From Valencia hispanica (taxonomy: Eukaryota; Chordata; Actinopteri; Cyprinodontiformes; Valenciidae), in NCBI GenBank assembly GCA_963556495.2, contig OY747704.1, positions 33,204,501 to 33,268,500 on the forward strand: a DNA stretch of 64,000 nucleotides. Reading direction: 5' to 3'. Within the stretch, counting starts at the first letter, position 1; each line of letters starts with the position of its first letter. Of the stretch, positions 9,616 to 20,152 are shown in pieces. The notes below the pieces were generated by a model. It saw only the letters and a program-made list of their open reading frames with translations. It was not told the DNA's origin and did not search any database. The translations under genes were made by a program, and so were the position numbers.

Positions 9616-10923
9616 ATGAGTCTACGCTCAGGTAAACCTTATACGAAGGAACATGATACTGCCGCTGCTCAGCTACATGGAGCAGCTAGAGGAGAGTTAG
9701 AAACAGCAGATGTTTGTCGGCAAACTGAGAAGAATGATTTGCCTCCTGCAAGTGATGTAAAATCACAGCCCTCTAAAAAATCTTCAAAAAAATCCTCAAG
9801 AGCATTACAGTCCAGCAGTGTGTCTGCATCTACAGCTGCTTCTGCAGCTAGGGCACGCGCTAAAGCAAAAGCTGCACTAGCACAACTGACCTTTGCCAAA
9901 AAGGAAGCCAGTGTGATGAGACAAAAAGCTGACCTTGAAGCCAGTCTCCACATTCTGCGAAGCCAAAAGGTTGCTGCAGCTGCTGAGGCTGAAGCTGCAG
10001 CTTATGAAGAAGATGAAATTACGAGCAGGGGAAAGCACGAGGAGCTAGATGTTCCAGAGGAACCTCTCAGTGCAGAAGAACGTACAAGTGACTATATCCA
10101 GCAACATTCAGAGCTCTTCCGTAAAGCATCACAAACAGAACAGATCCCAGTGGACAGCCAGGAACCTGTACGAAACTCTGTTATGGAGCCAGTCACTGGA
10201 AAAATACATGAAATCCCGAAAGTGGGGAACACTGTGTTAAAAGAAGAAGATCCCAGTATGCAGCCTCAATCACAGACTTTCCTGCAGAGGCCTCAAAGGT
10301 TAAATGATTCTGATCGAAATTTCGTACCAGAGCCACAAGGTGCACAAGACCTTGCAAGATATCTAATGCGCCGTGAATTTTTGACTTCTGGCTTTCTGCA
10401 ATTTGATGACTGTCCTGAACACTACAGGTCATGGAAAGCATCTTTCCAAAGTCCGACGCAGGATTTGAATCTGACAGCCAGAGAAGAACTGGATTTGTTA
10501 GTCAAATGGCTGGGCCCTGATTCCTCAGAACAGGCTAAAAGGCTTCGCTCTGTGCATGTTTTCAATCCTACAGCAGGCCTACACATGGTGTGGCAGCGTC
10601 TGGAAGACTGTTACAGAACTGATGAAGTGATAGAAAATGCTCTGCTTAGAAAACTTGAATTTCCAAAGCTAACCAACAAAGATAATATTAAGCTAAGAGA
10701 ACTGGGTGACATCCTCCTTGAACTTGAGTGTGCAAAAGGAGAAGGATACATGCCAGGACTGGCATATTTGGACACAGCTCGTGGGGTAAATCCTGTCATA
10801 GAGAAGCTGCCACATAGTCTCCAAGACAAATGGGTTGTCCAAGCATCTAAGTATAAAAAGAGGTTTATGGAGTGGGATTTCCTCCGTTTTTTTCACAGTT
10901 TATCAGAAATCAAGCAAAAGTGA
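9616..10923 (+). pseudogene. gag: BEL/Pao gag, capsid region
   Basis: This 435-codon frame starts at the first ATG after the LTR. Residues 45-140 are Ala/Lys/Glu-rich and probably helical or coiled-coil. Residues 250-420 are a Gag domain of the BEL/Pao type (REFLTSGF, FDDCPEHYRSWKASF, LRKLEFPKL), which would form the particle core. The true product should continue into the zinc knuckles, but a frameshift near 10,880-10,890 ends this frame at 10923. The correct sequence continues in another frame from 10872. The protein would be a truncated Gag without nucleic-acid-binding knuckles. Confidence 0.88.
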
Positions 10924-11828
10924 GGAACGATCCTAGTTTCGCCTTTACCCCCTCAAACAGTCACATGCCTTCAAGATCAGAAAAGACCACAAGGCTTAAC
11001 CATAAAATATCCGTGACCACACACAAAACGGATGTTCCTCTCAAACAGACGGACTGTGAGCCCTTTACCGGCAAGAAGAAAATAAGTGAGCCAGATCGTG
11101 AGTGCCCAATCCACAAAAAAACCCTTCCACTCAAAAAGTGCAGAAGTTTTAGGAACAAACCTATAGGGGAGCGCAAAGCATATCTAAAAGAAAATCATAT
11201 CTGCTTCAGATGTTGTGGGTCAACTCAGCACATGGCCAAAGACTGCAGAGTGACTGTCAGGTGTACCGAGTGTGGCAGCGAAACCCACATGACGGCCCTG
11301 CACCCGGGTCCTCCTCCTACTTCTTCTGAGAGTGTCATATCTGACAAAGAGCAAAGTGGGGAGCACAGCGGAAATGCATCTTCAGTTACATCTAAGTGTA
11401 CAGATGTTTGTGGCAGTATAGACAGCCTGCCTTCATGTGCTAAAATCTGTTTGGTTAAAGCATATCCCGCTGGCAGAAATGACAAAGCAGTGAATATGTA
11501 CGCAGTGCTTGATGAGCAGAGCAACAAATCATTGGCCAAGTCAGAGTTCTTTGATTTGTTTGAGGTGAATGCAGATGCAGTTCCATACACATTAAAAACT
11601 TGCTCAGGAACTACAGAGACCTCTGGTAGAAGAGTGGACAATTTTATTCTTGAGTCTATGGATGGAAAACTACAGATTCCTCTCCCAACACTTATTGAGT
11701 GTGATATGATGCCAGACGATAGGGCAGAAATCCCCTCACCTGAGGTTGCGCAGCATCACCCCCACTACAGCAAGTTGCCAACAAGATTCAAGCTGTGGAC
11801 CCAGATTCCCCCATCCTCCTGCTTTTAG
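10872..11828 (+). pseudogene. BEL/Pao gag zinc knuckles and protease
   Basis: Residues about 113-130 and 132-146 form two CCHC-type knuckles (CFRCCGSTQHMAKDC and CTECGSETHMTALH, the second ending in His). They would bind element RNA. From about residue 190 comes the aspartic protease domain of the BEL/Pao type, with YAVLDEQSN as the likely active-site block; the usual DSG/DTG is replaced by DEQ, a form known from this clade. The frame ends at 11828, and the protease-RT linker continues in a third frame from 11795, so another frameshift lies near 11,800. Confidence 0.85.
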
Positions 11829-12632
11829 GACGAGACATCATAAGAGTGCATAAGATTCGGGAGCACAACGGGCCGCATGATGCTCCTTATGCACAGAGAC
11901 TTGACTTAGGCTGGGTAATAGTCGGCAATGTCTGTCTAGGAGCAGTGCATAAACCAACTGAAGTCAGTGTTTATAAAGCAAAGGTGCTGCAAAAGGGTCG
12001 CACATCCTTCCTCAGTCCTTGTCCAAATCAGATGCAAATAAAGGAAAATTACGGTGCCACACAGCATCTCCAACCCCCACCCTTCGTCTGTGCGGAGATC
12101 AACCATTTTGTATGCACACATGACCTTGGATCCTCAGTGTTTGAGAAGACAAAGGATGATGATAAACTGGCAATGTCAGTAGAGGACAAGGAGTTCCTGA
12201 ACATCATGGATAAGGAGGTTTATCAAGACGAGGATCATAGTTGGGTAGCACCTTTACCGTTTCGTTTTCCCAGACAACACCTTCCAAGTAATAGGGAACA
12301 GGCAATGAAGCGACTCTACTCACTCAAAAAAACATTGAAAAGGAGGTCAGAGATGAAAAAAAGACTATGTGGAGTTCATCCAGAAAATGCTGGACAACAA
12401 CCAAGCTGAGCTCGCTCCAAGTCTGGAAAAAGGTAAAGAACACTGGTACCTTCCAACATTTGGTGTCTATCATCCGAAAAAACCAGCGCAAATAAGAGTT
12501 GTGTTCGATTCGAGCGCTGAATGTGAAGGAGTCTCTCTAAACAGTATGCTGCTCAAGGGTCCAGATTTGAAAAATACATTATTAGGAGTTCTTTTGAGGT
12601 TTCGGAGAGAGCCTGTAGCTGTCACAGCTTAA
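11795..12632 (+). pseudogene. BEL/Pao reverse transcriptase, N-terminal half
   Basis: Two frames (11795-12409 and 12369-12632) cover the protease end (LLLLGRDIIR, LGWVIVG) and RT fingers (HWYLPTFGVYHPKKPAQ, IRVVFDSSAE, LLGVLLRFRREPVAVTA). The frameshift is at about 12,370-12,410. At 12630-12632 a TAA stands directly after VTA, where the first catalytic aspartate of RT motif A is expected. The frame then reads on in phase for about 30 codons to about 12,710. Reverse transcription is therefore impossible from this copy. Confidence 0.82.
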
Positions 12633-12699
12633 GTGCAACAAATGTTTTATTGTTTTCAAGTCAGAGAAGATCACAGAGATTACCTACGTTTCCTCTGGT

Positions 12700-13449
12700 A
12701 TGAAGATAATGACCCCAACAAGAACGTTGTTTTATGTTGATAATGGGTTTATCTCAGTGGCCACGCCTGAAGAAGCAATAGACCTACTCACAAGAACCAG
12801 CCAGATGCTTGCAGAATCCAATCTGAGGCTGCACAAAGTGGCATCAAACAGTGACCAGGTAATGGGGGCCTTACCTCGGGAAGATCATTCAAAAAATTTA
12901 AAGGATTTGGAGCTTGGTGCAGAGCCCCTGCCTCTTCAGCGCAGCCTGGGACTCTCTTGGAACCTGGAAACAGACACCTTTACGTTTCTAGTGTCACAGG
13001 AGGATAGGCCATACACACGTAGGGGAGTTCTGTCCACGGTCAACAGTCTTTATGACCCCCTGGGGTTTGTAGCTCCTATTGTAATGCACGGAAAAGCATT
13101 ATTACGGGAACTCTCTTCTGAACAGACTGAATGGGATGCTCCATTACTTCCAGAGAAGGATGAAGAATGGAACCTATGGAAAGACTCCTTGAAGGCTTTG
13201 GAAGATTTACAGATCAAGAGATGCTACGTTCCTGTTCCGCTGTCTTCAGTGCAGAAGAAAGAGTTGTGTATCTTTTCAGATGCATCTACAACAGCAATAG
13301 GAGCTGTGGCCTACTTGAGAGCAACTGCCAGTTATGGGAAGTACCATATTGGTTTCATAATTGGGCAAGTCCAGGTTGGCCCCAAAGCCTGCCCATACCA
13401 TCCCACGCCTCGAACTTTGTGCAGCTGGGCTGGCTGTAGAGCTGTATGA
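12700..13449 (+). pseudogene. BEL/Pao RT motif C and RNase H start
   Basis: This frame begins with LFYVDNGF at residues 10-17. The second Asp of the YxDD active site is Asn here, so the metal-binding pair is lost. Only about 35 codons separate motif A and motif C, far less than in working RTs, so part of the palm is deleted near 12,715. RNase H begins at about residue 188 (ELCIFSDAS, with the first catalytic Asp). A frameshift near 13,380-13,400 ends it; the proper frame continues from 13361. Confidence 0.82.
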
Positions 13450-13840
13450 ACTGATCAAAGATGAGATTGATATCCATGTGGACGCTGTCAAGTTCTTCAC
13501 AGACAGTAGGATTGTGCTTGGCTATATTCATAATTCCACACGAAGGTTTTATGTGTATGTGTCAAACCGAGTGGCAAGAATCAGGCGATCTTCTCACCCT
13601 GATCAGTGGTGCTTTGTCCCCACAAACCAGAATCCTGCAGACCATGCCACTAGGTTTGTACCAGCAGAACATCTTCAGCAATGCAGCTGGTTGACAGGTC
13701 CCCGTTTCTTGAACCAGGACTACATGGTAGAGACTCCTGAGTCTAATGTTTTCACTCTAGAAGAACATGAAACCGATGCTGAAATCCGACCTGAGGTCAA
13801 AACCATGGCTACCAGAGCTTTGTCAGCTCAGTTAGGATAA
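13361..13840 (+). pseudogene. BEL/Pao RNase H C-terminal part and linker
   Basis: This continues RNase H: PRLELCAAGLAVEL, then FFTDSRIVLGYI with a catalytic Asp, then NPADHATR, which matches the last conserved Asp block. Beyond it is the linker to integrase. The frame ends at a TAA at 13838-13840, but reading in the same phase continues without another stop into the integrase to 15355. The gap between this frame and the next is therefore one point stop, not a structural break. Confidence 0.82.
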
Positions 13841-14005
13841 CAACGATTTGAGCGGTTCTCAAACTGGACAAGACTTTGTCATGCAACAGCCAGACTCATC
13901 CATGTTGCTGCATCCTTAAAGAGAAACCCTGACAATACAAAGTGTAAGGGATGGAAATGTTTCAGTGAAACACCCACTATAACAGAAATCTGGCAAGCAA
14001 AGAGT

Positions 14006-15355
14006 GTGATCGTTCGTTCTGTCCAACAAGACATTGTCAAAGAGGAATTTAAATGTCTCGAAAGGGAAAAGACATTTCCCAAACAAAGCTTACTTAAGAA
14101 GCTCAATCCTGTGATTGACGTCAATGGGTTGCTGCGGGTTGGAGGGCGCATATCACCTGCAGATCTGTCAGAAGAAGAGAACCATCCTCTGATCATCCCA
14201 GCCACACTTATTGCCACATTGCTTGTGAGATTTTATCATGAGCAAGTGTCTCATCAAGGACGTGACATGACCGAAGGAGCAATCAGAGCAGCGGGATACT
14301 GGATTATAGGAGGCAAACGCCTAGTTTCATCCCTTATCCACAAATGTGTTACCTGTCGCATGCTGCGTGGGAAGTTACAGGAACAGAAGATGGCAGAACT
14401 GCCTAGCGACAGGCTTACACCAGAACCCCCATTCACTAACGTCGGTCTTGATGTCTTTGGGCCTTGGACTATCATGACCCATCGCACAAGAGGAGGAAGT
14501 GCAAACAGTAAACGCTGGGCTGTCCTCTTTACCTGTATGTCAACCAGAGCTGTACATATTGAGCTGGTTGAATCCATGTCAACGGACAGCTTTATTAATG
14601 CTCTCAGGAGGTTTTTTGCAATCCGTGGCCCAGCTAAACTTCTTCGTTCTGACAGAGGGACTAACTTTGTCGGCGCATGCAGAGAGCTAACCATCAATGC
14701 AGAGGATGCATCAGTAAGATCCTACCTCCAGGGCAAAGAGTGCAAGTGGATTTTCAACCCACCACATTCGTCACACACGGGTGGTTCATGGGAGAGACTC
14801 ATAGGCATAGCCAGGCGCATTCTGGATGCTATGCTTCTCCAGGCAGCACACAGTCGCCTTACACATGAGGTATTGAGCACTTTCATGGCTGAAGTCATGG
14901 CAATCATAAACGCCAGACCTCTGGTACCAGTGTCGACAGATCCAGACATGCCTACTATACTTACCCCAGCGATGCTCCTAACGCAAAAGATAGATGTTGT
15001 TTCAGCTCCCACAGGTGACTTCAGCCTGCCCAAACTGCATGGGAAACAATGGAAGCATGTACAAAATTTAGCAGACACCTTTTGGAAGAGATGGAAAGGG
15101 GAGTATTTATCTACCCTACAAGACCGCAGAAGATGGACTGACCGGAAGCTCAATGTCAAACTGGGCGATGTTGTTTTGCTTAAAGACAATCAGGTACACC
15201 GAAACGAATGGCCTGTTGGGATTGTAATCAAAACCTTGCCAAGTGATGACAACATTGTTCGCAAAGTGGAAGTGAAGATAATAAAAGAAGGAGCTGCCAA
15301 GGTTTATCTGAGACCAGTCTCAGAAATTGTTGTTCTGTGTTCCGAAGCAATTTAG
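14006..15355 (+). CDS. BEL/Pao integrase, open but part of a dead element
   Basis: This 449-codon frame holds the whole integrase: zinc-binding HHCC (His78, His83, Cys114, Cys117), the catalytic triad Asp149 (GLDVFGPW), Asp216 (RSDRGTNF) and Glu263 (GGSWER), and a C-terminal domain (WKRWKGEYL, LGDVVLLKD) of the type fused to BEL/Pao integrases. It would insert element cDNA into the genome and make the 5 bp duplication seen at the ends. All catalytic residues are intact. The ATG at 14006 is internal to the original polyprotein, so it is not a natural start; translation without the upstream part is unlikely. Confidence 0.88.
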   Translation: MIVRSVQQDIVKEEFKCLEREKTFPKQSLLKKLNPVIDVNGLLRVGGRISPADLSEEENHPLIIPATLIATLLVRFYHEQVSHQGRDMTEGAIRAAGYWIIGGKRLVSSLIHKCVTCRMLRGKLQEQKMAELPSDRLTPEPPFTNVGLDVFGPWTIMTHRTRGGSANSKRWAVLFTCMSTRAVHIELVESMSTDSFINALRRFFAIRGPAKLLRSDRGTNFVGACRELTINAEDASVRSYLQGKECKWIFNPPHSSHTGGSWERLIGIARRILDAMLLQAAHSRLTHEVLSTFMAEVMAIINARPLVPVSTDPDMPTILTPAMLLTQKIDVVSAPTGDFSLPKLHGKQWKHVQNLADTFWKRWKGEYLSTLQDRRRWTDRKLNVKLGDVVLLKDNQVHRNEWPVGIVIKTLPSDDNIVRKVEVKIIKEGAAKVYLRPVSEIVVLCSEAI

Positions 15356-15411
15356 AGATGAAGCACTTTATTTGAGTTCAATATTTTGTGGTGGCAAAAT
15401 GGCATTGTGCC

Positions 15412-15421
15412 AAAGGGGGAG
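15412..15421 (+). promoter_or_regulatory. Polypurine tract before 3' LTR
   Basis: AAAGGGGGAG lies directly before the 3' LTR, where plus-strand DNA synthesis of LTR elements is primed. Its position fixes the LTR start at about 15422. Confidence 0.75.
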
Positions 15422-15964
15422 TATTCTGCCTTTACTGAAATTTTCTCATTTGATGTTGTAAACTAGAGCTATATGTTGAGTATTATGTGAGTAGCCACCT
15501 AGAGGGCGTTTTTGTAATTGCAAGTGTAGAAGAGCTGAGAGCTTGCATCATTTTTTTAGTGAGTCGCAGTTAATGGCAGCTGAGCACATGGCGCCTGGAA
15601 CTGCTTCTTTGCAACACTTGAGTCTTGGACATTATTTGTCTGTAAGTACATGTTTTAGTCATAAATGACTCATTTTCTCTTACTTTAAGTACTTTATAGT
15701 TTGTTATTTATGTGCAACTTGTGTCATATGGCATTTTTTTCTTTGTAATTGTCATTTAATTGAAAGATTATGTGTTACAAATGCTTGCATCCTATGTGTA
15801 GCTAATGAATACTTTTATTTCTGTATTGTGTTACAGTTTTACAACTGAAAACAAGTTGCTCAGTAAAATTCACTGGAAATTGAGCTCTGTGGATTCTTTG
15901 AGATGCTTCAAGTTGTTAGCTAGCTGTCTACTTCTGCTAAGTAAAGCATTAGGAGGGCAGCATA
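15422..15964 (+). repeat. 3' LTR of BEL/Pao element
   Basis: This is the near-identical partner of 9017-9560. It is followed at 15965 by ATTGG, the right half of the target duplication, and then by the continuation of the interrupted MITE (TAAAGACCCATTTATACAG), which matches copy B at 7880-7900. Confidence 0.92.
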
Positions 15965-16036
15965 ATTGGTAAAGACCCATTTATACAGTTTAGAAGCAAA
16001 AAAACGTTTTGGGGTTCAGTTACTCTTTAAGGAGTA
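15965..16036 (+). mobile_element. Right end of TTAA MITE copy C
   Basis: These 72 bases continue the MITE interrupted at 9016. They match 7877-7945 of copy B and end with GGGGTTCAGTTACTCT then TTAA. The right inverted end and target half are therefore kept, while the left ones are lost. Confidence 0.85.
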
Positions 16037-16129
16037 TAAAGCTAACTTGTTTGGGAGTATTACTAGCAGCAGGAGACCTTGTGCTCCCATTATGGCATCC
16101 TCCTGTTTGACTTTGTTAAATGAGCGTAA

Positions 16130-16624
16130 AGCTTGGTTTATACTTCTGCGTCGCGTCAGTCGCGTAGGTTACGCTGTAACCACCGTACCCACTGCTGTGT
16201 TTATACTTATGCGTAGGGCTGAAAGCGTCATGTTGCTGTTTCATTTCCAGACCTGCAGGTGGCAGTAGGCTGGTATCGGTCGGCAAACTCCACAGGGCGG
16301 AGTTCTTCTGATGGTTTGCTTATGTTTGCTTCAGTTCCGGCAAGTATTTCCTTAGAACAACGATGGCGGCCGACTTGGTGCAGTGTCTCAACGAGATTGT
16401 GGAAGCAGGCGAACAAATTATCCTTCTTTTGAACAAGCAAATGAGAAGACAGAGACGTAGAAGATGGTACGTGAGTACGTAATCTCACTGACCAATCACA
16501 AGGGAGTACGTTTCTGCGTCGCGTCGCCGGGCTGCACGTCAAGCCTCTGTGGACCTACGCAGAGGCTACGCCGGTTATGGCGTACCCTACGCGAGGGACA
16601 CAACGCAGAAGTATAAACCGGCCT
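16130..16624. mobile_element. PIF/Harbinger-type MITE
   Basis: This 495 bp element has inverted ends AGCTTGGTTTATACTTCTGC and, from the right, AGGCCGGTTTATACTTCTGC, and a 3 bp duplication TAA (16127-16129 and 16625-16627). The TWA target and these ends fit PIF/Harbinger non-autonomous elements of fish. Sub-ends repeat GCGTCGCGTC-like words. A 104-codon minus-strand frame inside has no recognisable domain. Confidence 0.75.
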
Positions 16625-16627
16625 TAA

Positions 16628-17015
16628 TACACCGCCGTGCTTAGGATTGTTGTGGAGTCAGTACCAAAAGTATCTCTGTCTGATTGATTTGTTTTGACTG
16701 TGAAGTCCTTTTTTCATGCTTAGATTAGTTTTGACTGTTATAAAAATATGACCTAAATATTTCAGAGTAAAAAATTCTAAAAATCGTGCAATACATTAAA
16801 TGTGAAACCTTTATTTTGATTGTTTAAAAACATAGGTTAAATAATTAAGTTAAAAAATATGAAATGTAAATTTTGAGGACAAGCAGTGGTCCTATGTTCA
16901 GTATTTATGTTATTTGTTAATGCAGAGAGTATTGTATTGTTTTTTAAATGTTAAAACTGTGAGGATGTGTGTGTGTGTGTGAGTTTGTTTGTGTGCGCGC
17001 TTGGCTCACCTTCTC
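16628..17015. other. No gene seen; AT-rich DNA with short GT run
   Basis: Nothing coding is supported. The DNA is AT-rich and holds a short TG/GT run at about 16966-16995 before the Gypsy relic starts. Confidence 0.6.
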
Positions 17016-17815
17016 CTCCGCAGGGATCCGTCTTGGTGTTCTCTCCCAGCTGAAGCCGAGGAGTATCACGGAGGAGCGGAGATAAAAGGGGAGCACCTAC
17101 CTGGAGCAGACGCCAGATGGTCAACGTCAACAGTTTGGTCGTAATAACTCACCGAACTGTACCTTTAAATTTGATGCTTTCAGGAACCATCGTGAACGAA
17201 CCCCGTTTTGTTTTTCCCGCTCGTGAAGCTCCCCTGGTGTTAGGCTATCGTCCGCCTCTTAAAGCCATCTTTCTAAACTCAGAATTTAATTTGCCCCAAG
17301 ATAGTCAATCAGTATAACCTTCTGGTGGAAGAGCTTTCTGTTCCTTTAAAGGAACAGCCCTAGATGGGAGTTCCCTGATCGTAATAACTCACCGAACTGT
17401 ACCTTTAAATTTGATGCTTTCAGGAACCATCGTGAACGAACACCGTTTTGTTTTTCCCGCTCGTGAAGCTCCCCTGGTATTAGGCTATCACTGGTTGGCA
17501 ACCCACAGCCCCACCATTAACTGGGTGGATGGCCGCTTGGACTCCTGGAGTAACTATTGCTACCAGAACTGCCTCCGGTCGGCCGTTCCTCCCAGCTCAA
17601 CACTGTCTTCTTCTATCTCCGAGCAGCCAGATTTATCAAGGATTCCCCCTGAGTATCATGATCTCCACCTAGTCTTCAGCAAGTCCCGAGCACTCTCACT
17701 TCCCCCGCACAGTCCTTATGACTGCGCCATTGACCTCCTTCCTGGCGCTCCTTTACCCTCGGCTCGTCTTTTTAAAATGTCCTCCAAGGAGAGGGTTGCC
17801 ATGGAGACATAGGTC
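17016..17815 (+). pseudogene. Ty3/Gypsy pol relic, protease to RT start
   Basis: The frames at 17117-17317 and 17411-17812 encode the Gypsy protease end (LNLMLSGTIVNE, LVLGYHWLATHSP) and the linker to RT with IPPEYHDL, VFSKSRALSLPPH, YDCAIDLLPGAPLP, which is typical of fish Gypsy elements just upstream of the RT palm. A TAG after AMET stops it. A block of about 110 bp occurs twice (17139-17249 and 17379-17489, offset 240), so the protease end is partly duplicated. Everything downstream of the RT start is gone except a 3' LTR piece at 17985-18180. Confidence 0.8.
17139..17489 (+). repeat. Direct duplication within Gypsy relic
   Basis: Two copies of about 110 bp (17139-17249 and 17379-17489), differing at only a few bases, lie 240 bp apart. 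Each starts TCGTAATAACTCACCG and runs to TTAGGCTATC. The second copy is joined to the correct downstream coding sequence. The first is followed by unrelated codons, so the first is the extra or rearranged one. Confidence 0.85.
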
Positions 17816-17839
17816 AACGATTCCCTGGCAGGGCAGCTG

Positions 17840-17984
17840 TGGGTATAATCATAGCTTGCTTTCACCAGTGTATGAATGTGAGAGTGAATGAATAATGGAG
17901 TTGTAAAGCGCTTTGAGGGTCTCAAAAAGCGCTATATAAATGCAAGCCATTATTATTATATTATTATTATTATTATTATTACTA
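17840..17984 (+). mobile_element. LINE/SINE 3' tail with ATT microsatellite
   Basis: A common fish retroposon end: AAAGCGCTTTGAGGGTCTC, then AAAGCGCTATATAAATGCAA, then an (ATT)n tail at about 17950-17982. It sits between the Gypsy internal piece and its LTR piece. The family cannot be settled from 145 bp. Confidence 0.6.
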
Positions 17985-18180
17985 CCCGTCACCGTCCTTC
18001 ATTCAGCGCCGGATCATTGTTGTGTATTGTCTTCATGGTGGGTTGTCCTGCTGTCATCCATTCCTGCTTTAAGTCCTGTCTTCCCGTTCCTGCCATCATC
18101 ATCCATCAACTGTAATAAACGTCCCTCACCTTTTACCAGCGTCTGCGTGTGGGTCCATGGTCCACACTACATTCCTGACA
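17985..18180 (+). repeat. Gypsy-type 3' LTR fragment
   Basis: It ends ATTCCTGACA and carries TAATAAA at about 18112, a polyadenylation signal. Its reverse complement resembles the start of the solo LTR at 25435-25744, so both belong to one LTR family. The LTR start is missing. It probably belongs to the Gypsy relic just upstream. Confidence 0.6.
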
Positions 18181-18184
18181 GTCT

Positions 18185-19115
18185 GGTTTCCATACTCACC
18201 ACAGCACGGAGACTGCCCTTGTCAAAGTTTTCAATGAAATCCGCACAAATACAGACTGTGGTAGAACCACAGTGCTGGTACTTTAGGACCTCAGTGCAGC
18301 ATTTGACACTGTTGATCATGATATATTATTGGAATGACTGGAGAGCTGTCTCGGACTCACTGGCACAGTACTTGGCTGGTATGAGTCTTACTTAAAGAAC
18401 AGGGACTTCTTTGTTTCAATAGGAATCTTTTCATCAAAACAAACATAAATCACATGTGGGTTGCCCCAGGGCTCCATCCTGGTGCCCTTCCTATTTAATA
18501 TCTACATGCTCACACTTGCCCAGATTATAACAACCAATAAGATTAGCTACCATAACTATGCAGATGATACTCGGCTATACGTTATAATGTCACCAGTTGA
18601 CTTTGAACCCATCCAAACCCTAAGTAAATGCATCAAGCAAATCGATATATGGATAACTTTCTCCACCTGAACAAAAACAAAACAGAATTACTTTTGGACC
18701 TAAAGAGGAACAATCAAGAGTCAGCACACAGTTTCAGTTAATACAGCTAGAAACTACTGATCAGGCCCGAAATCTAGGTGTAGTGATGGACTCAGACCCT
18801 TAACCTCCAGGGTCACATAAAGGCAACAACAAGGTCAGCCTTCTATCACCTGAAGAACATTTCTAGGATTCTTTAATCCTAGAAATCTCGCAACAAGTCC
18901 TCGAAAAACTCATCCATGCGTTTATCTTTAGTCAGATTGATTACTGCAACACAGGTCTGTCTAAAAAGTCAATTAGACAGCTGCAGCTGATCCAGAATGC
19001 TGCTGCTTGCGTTCCCTCACTAGAACCAGGAAAGTAGAGCACATCACCCCAGTTCTAAAGTCCTTACACTGGCTCCCTGTAGCTCAAAGAATAGACGTCA
19101 AAATACTTTTATTAT
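18185..19115 (+). pseudogene. L2-B-type reverse transcriptase relic
   Basis: This degenerate plus-strand LINE covers RT from the STETAL block to beyond the thumb. AAFDTVDH is at about 18300-18320, a CGLPQGSIL block at about 18455-18480 and YADDTRLY at 18555-18580, so the active site is still visible. Frames are broken by many stops and indels. Wording (YHNYADD, SPVDFEP, KCIKQID) follows family B, whose better copy is at 61428-62345. It ends in RIDVKILLL at about 19110, next to an AT-rich joint. Confidence 0.8.
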
Positions 19116-19129
19116 AATAAAATTATAAT

Positions 19130-20152
19130 ACTTTGTTCAGAGAGGGAGGTGGCCCTCACTCCAGGGGGGCTCAAGTCATAGATAGCCTGGGAGACAAAGG
19201 CTCATAAAACTTGTTCTGTGCCATGATGGAGAACTGCACATGGGGTGTCCGGAGACAAAGGGCCATAAAACTAGTTTTGGGTAAATGGAGGCCACAGCTT
19301 TAACTGACAGGCAAAGGAACAATGAAGTTAGCCTTTCAGCTAACAGACCAGCTATAGCAGGTCGGACCAAGTCCGACTCTGTCGACCAGTTGATCAGAGA
19401 GCAAGAAAGAGCGAGGAAAAGAAAGAAAGAAAGTAAGTGTGAGATTCGCTCAGGATAAAAATAAAAACAGTTTAAAACACAGCAAATACAGCTCAAACTT
19501 ATGCGTGCGGCGACGCTAAATGAGCCAACAGGTTCAGCGCTTAAAACACTTTAAACCAACAATGAACGAGATCTAACTCATTAAAAACTCTATTTTCCCT
19601 ATTTATCTGCCCAGACACAAGATTAGCATAAATGAAGCGGTTCAGTCCTACTTTGCTTCAAGGGAAGTCTGGTACACGAGGAGGAGAGCAAAACGTGTAA
19701 GTAGTTGAGCAAGAAAAGCAAGAGTTAGAAAACCTGCGCAGGATTTTAGGATGGCCGGACGGCTTGTAGGTCGACGTCCTTTCGAACTGTCCTGGACCAG
19801 TCCTGATATAACCCAGCAAAAAGGGGCACTTTGAAGCTTTAAAATGAAAGGTCTTCCTGGTTAAGTGGGTCAGAACAAAAGAGAATTTTTACCGGTGAGA
19901 TGTCCTCTGTATGGCAGGAGTTTCTGCTGAGAACCTCTGCTGAGAACAATTTGAAAATGGCCGCCACCACCATTCTTATTGGCCGTGATGTCATCGTTGG
20001 TGTCACCATGGGTGGTCACGGACCAATAGGAGTGTGTTGGGGGTCACCGCTAGGATTGCTGGGAAATGTGGTCTGCTCAGTCCATCTGTGAAAATGGCTT
20101 CCAGCCGTCCAACAATCTGTTCAGCTCATTTGGGGAAAATGGATTCCCAACA
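19130..20152 (-). repeat. Long LTR-like repeat 'R', minus orientation, truncated
   Basis: This matches the reverse complement of 35096-36235 and, in the same direction, 36920-37885. Its right end (the start of R) reads TCCCAACA, the complement of TGTTGGGA at 35096. The other end is truncated: the polyadenylation-like part seen at 36240-36464 is missing. TG start and an AATAAA near the far end of the complete copy suggest an LTR; no coding sequence is seen. At 20153 the sequence passes directly into a minus-strand L2-A copy. Confidence 0.65.

Larger units (their letters stand above)
9017..15964 (+). mobile_element. BEL/Pao LTR retrotransposon, full length but decayed
   Basis: This is a 6.9 kb element with two LTRs (544 and 543 bp), a 5 bp target duplication (ATTGG at 9012-9016 and 15965-15969), gag with two zinc knuckles, protease, RT, RNase H and integrase, in the order typical of BEL/Pao. 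No envelope-like frame is seen. In BEL/Pao the whole polyprotein is usually one long frame; here it is broken at least six times. The LTRs differ at few sites, so the insertion is fairly young, yet RT has lost catalytic residues. It sits inside MITE copy C. Confidence 0.93.

Noticed and set aside
9669..9953. 94-codon minus-strand frame
   Set aside because: Shadow of the Ala/Lys-rich Gag frame on the plus strand.
14254..15189. Long minus-strand frames across the BEL/Pao integrase
   Set aside because: Antisense to a well-supported integrase with an intact catalytic triad; no domain of their own.
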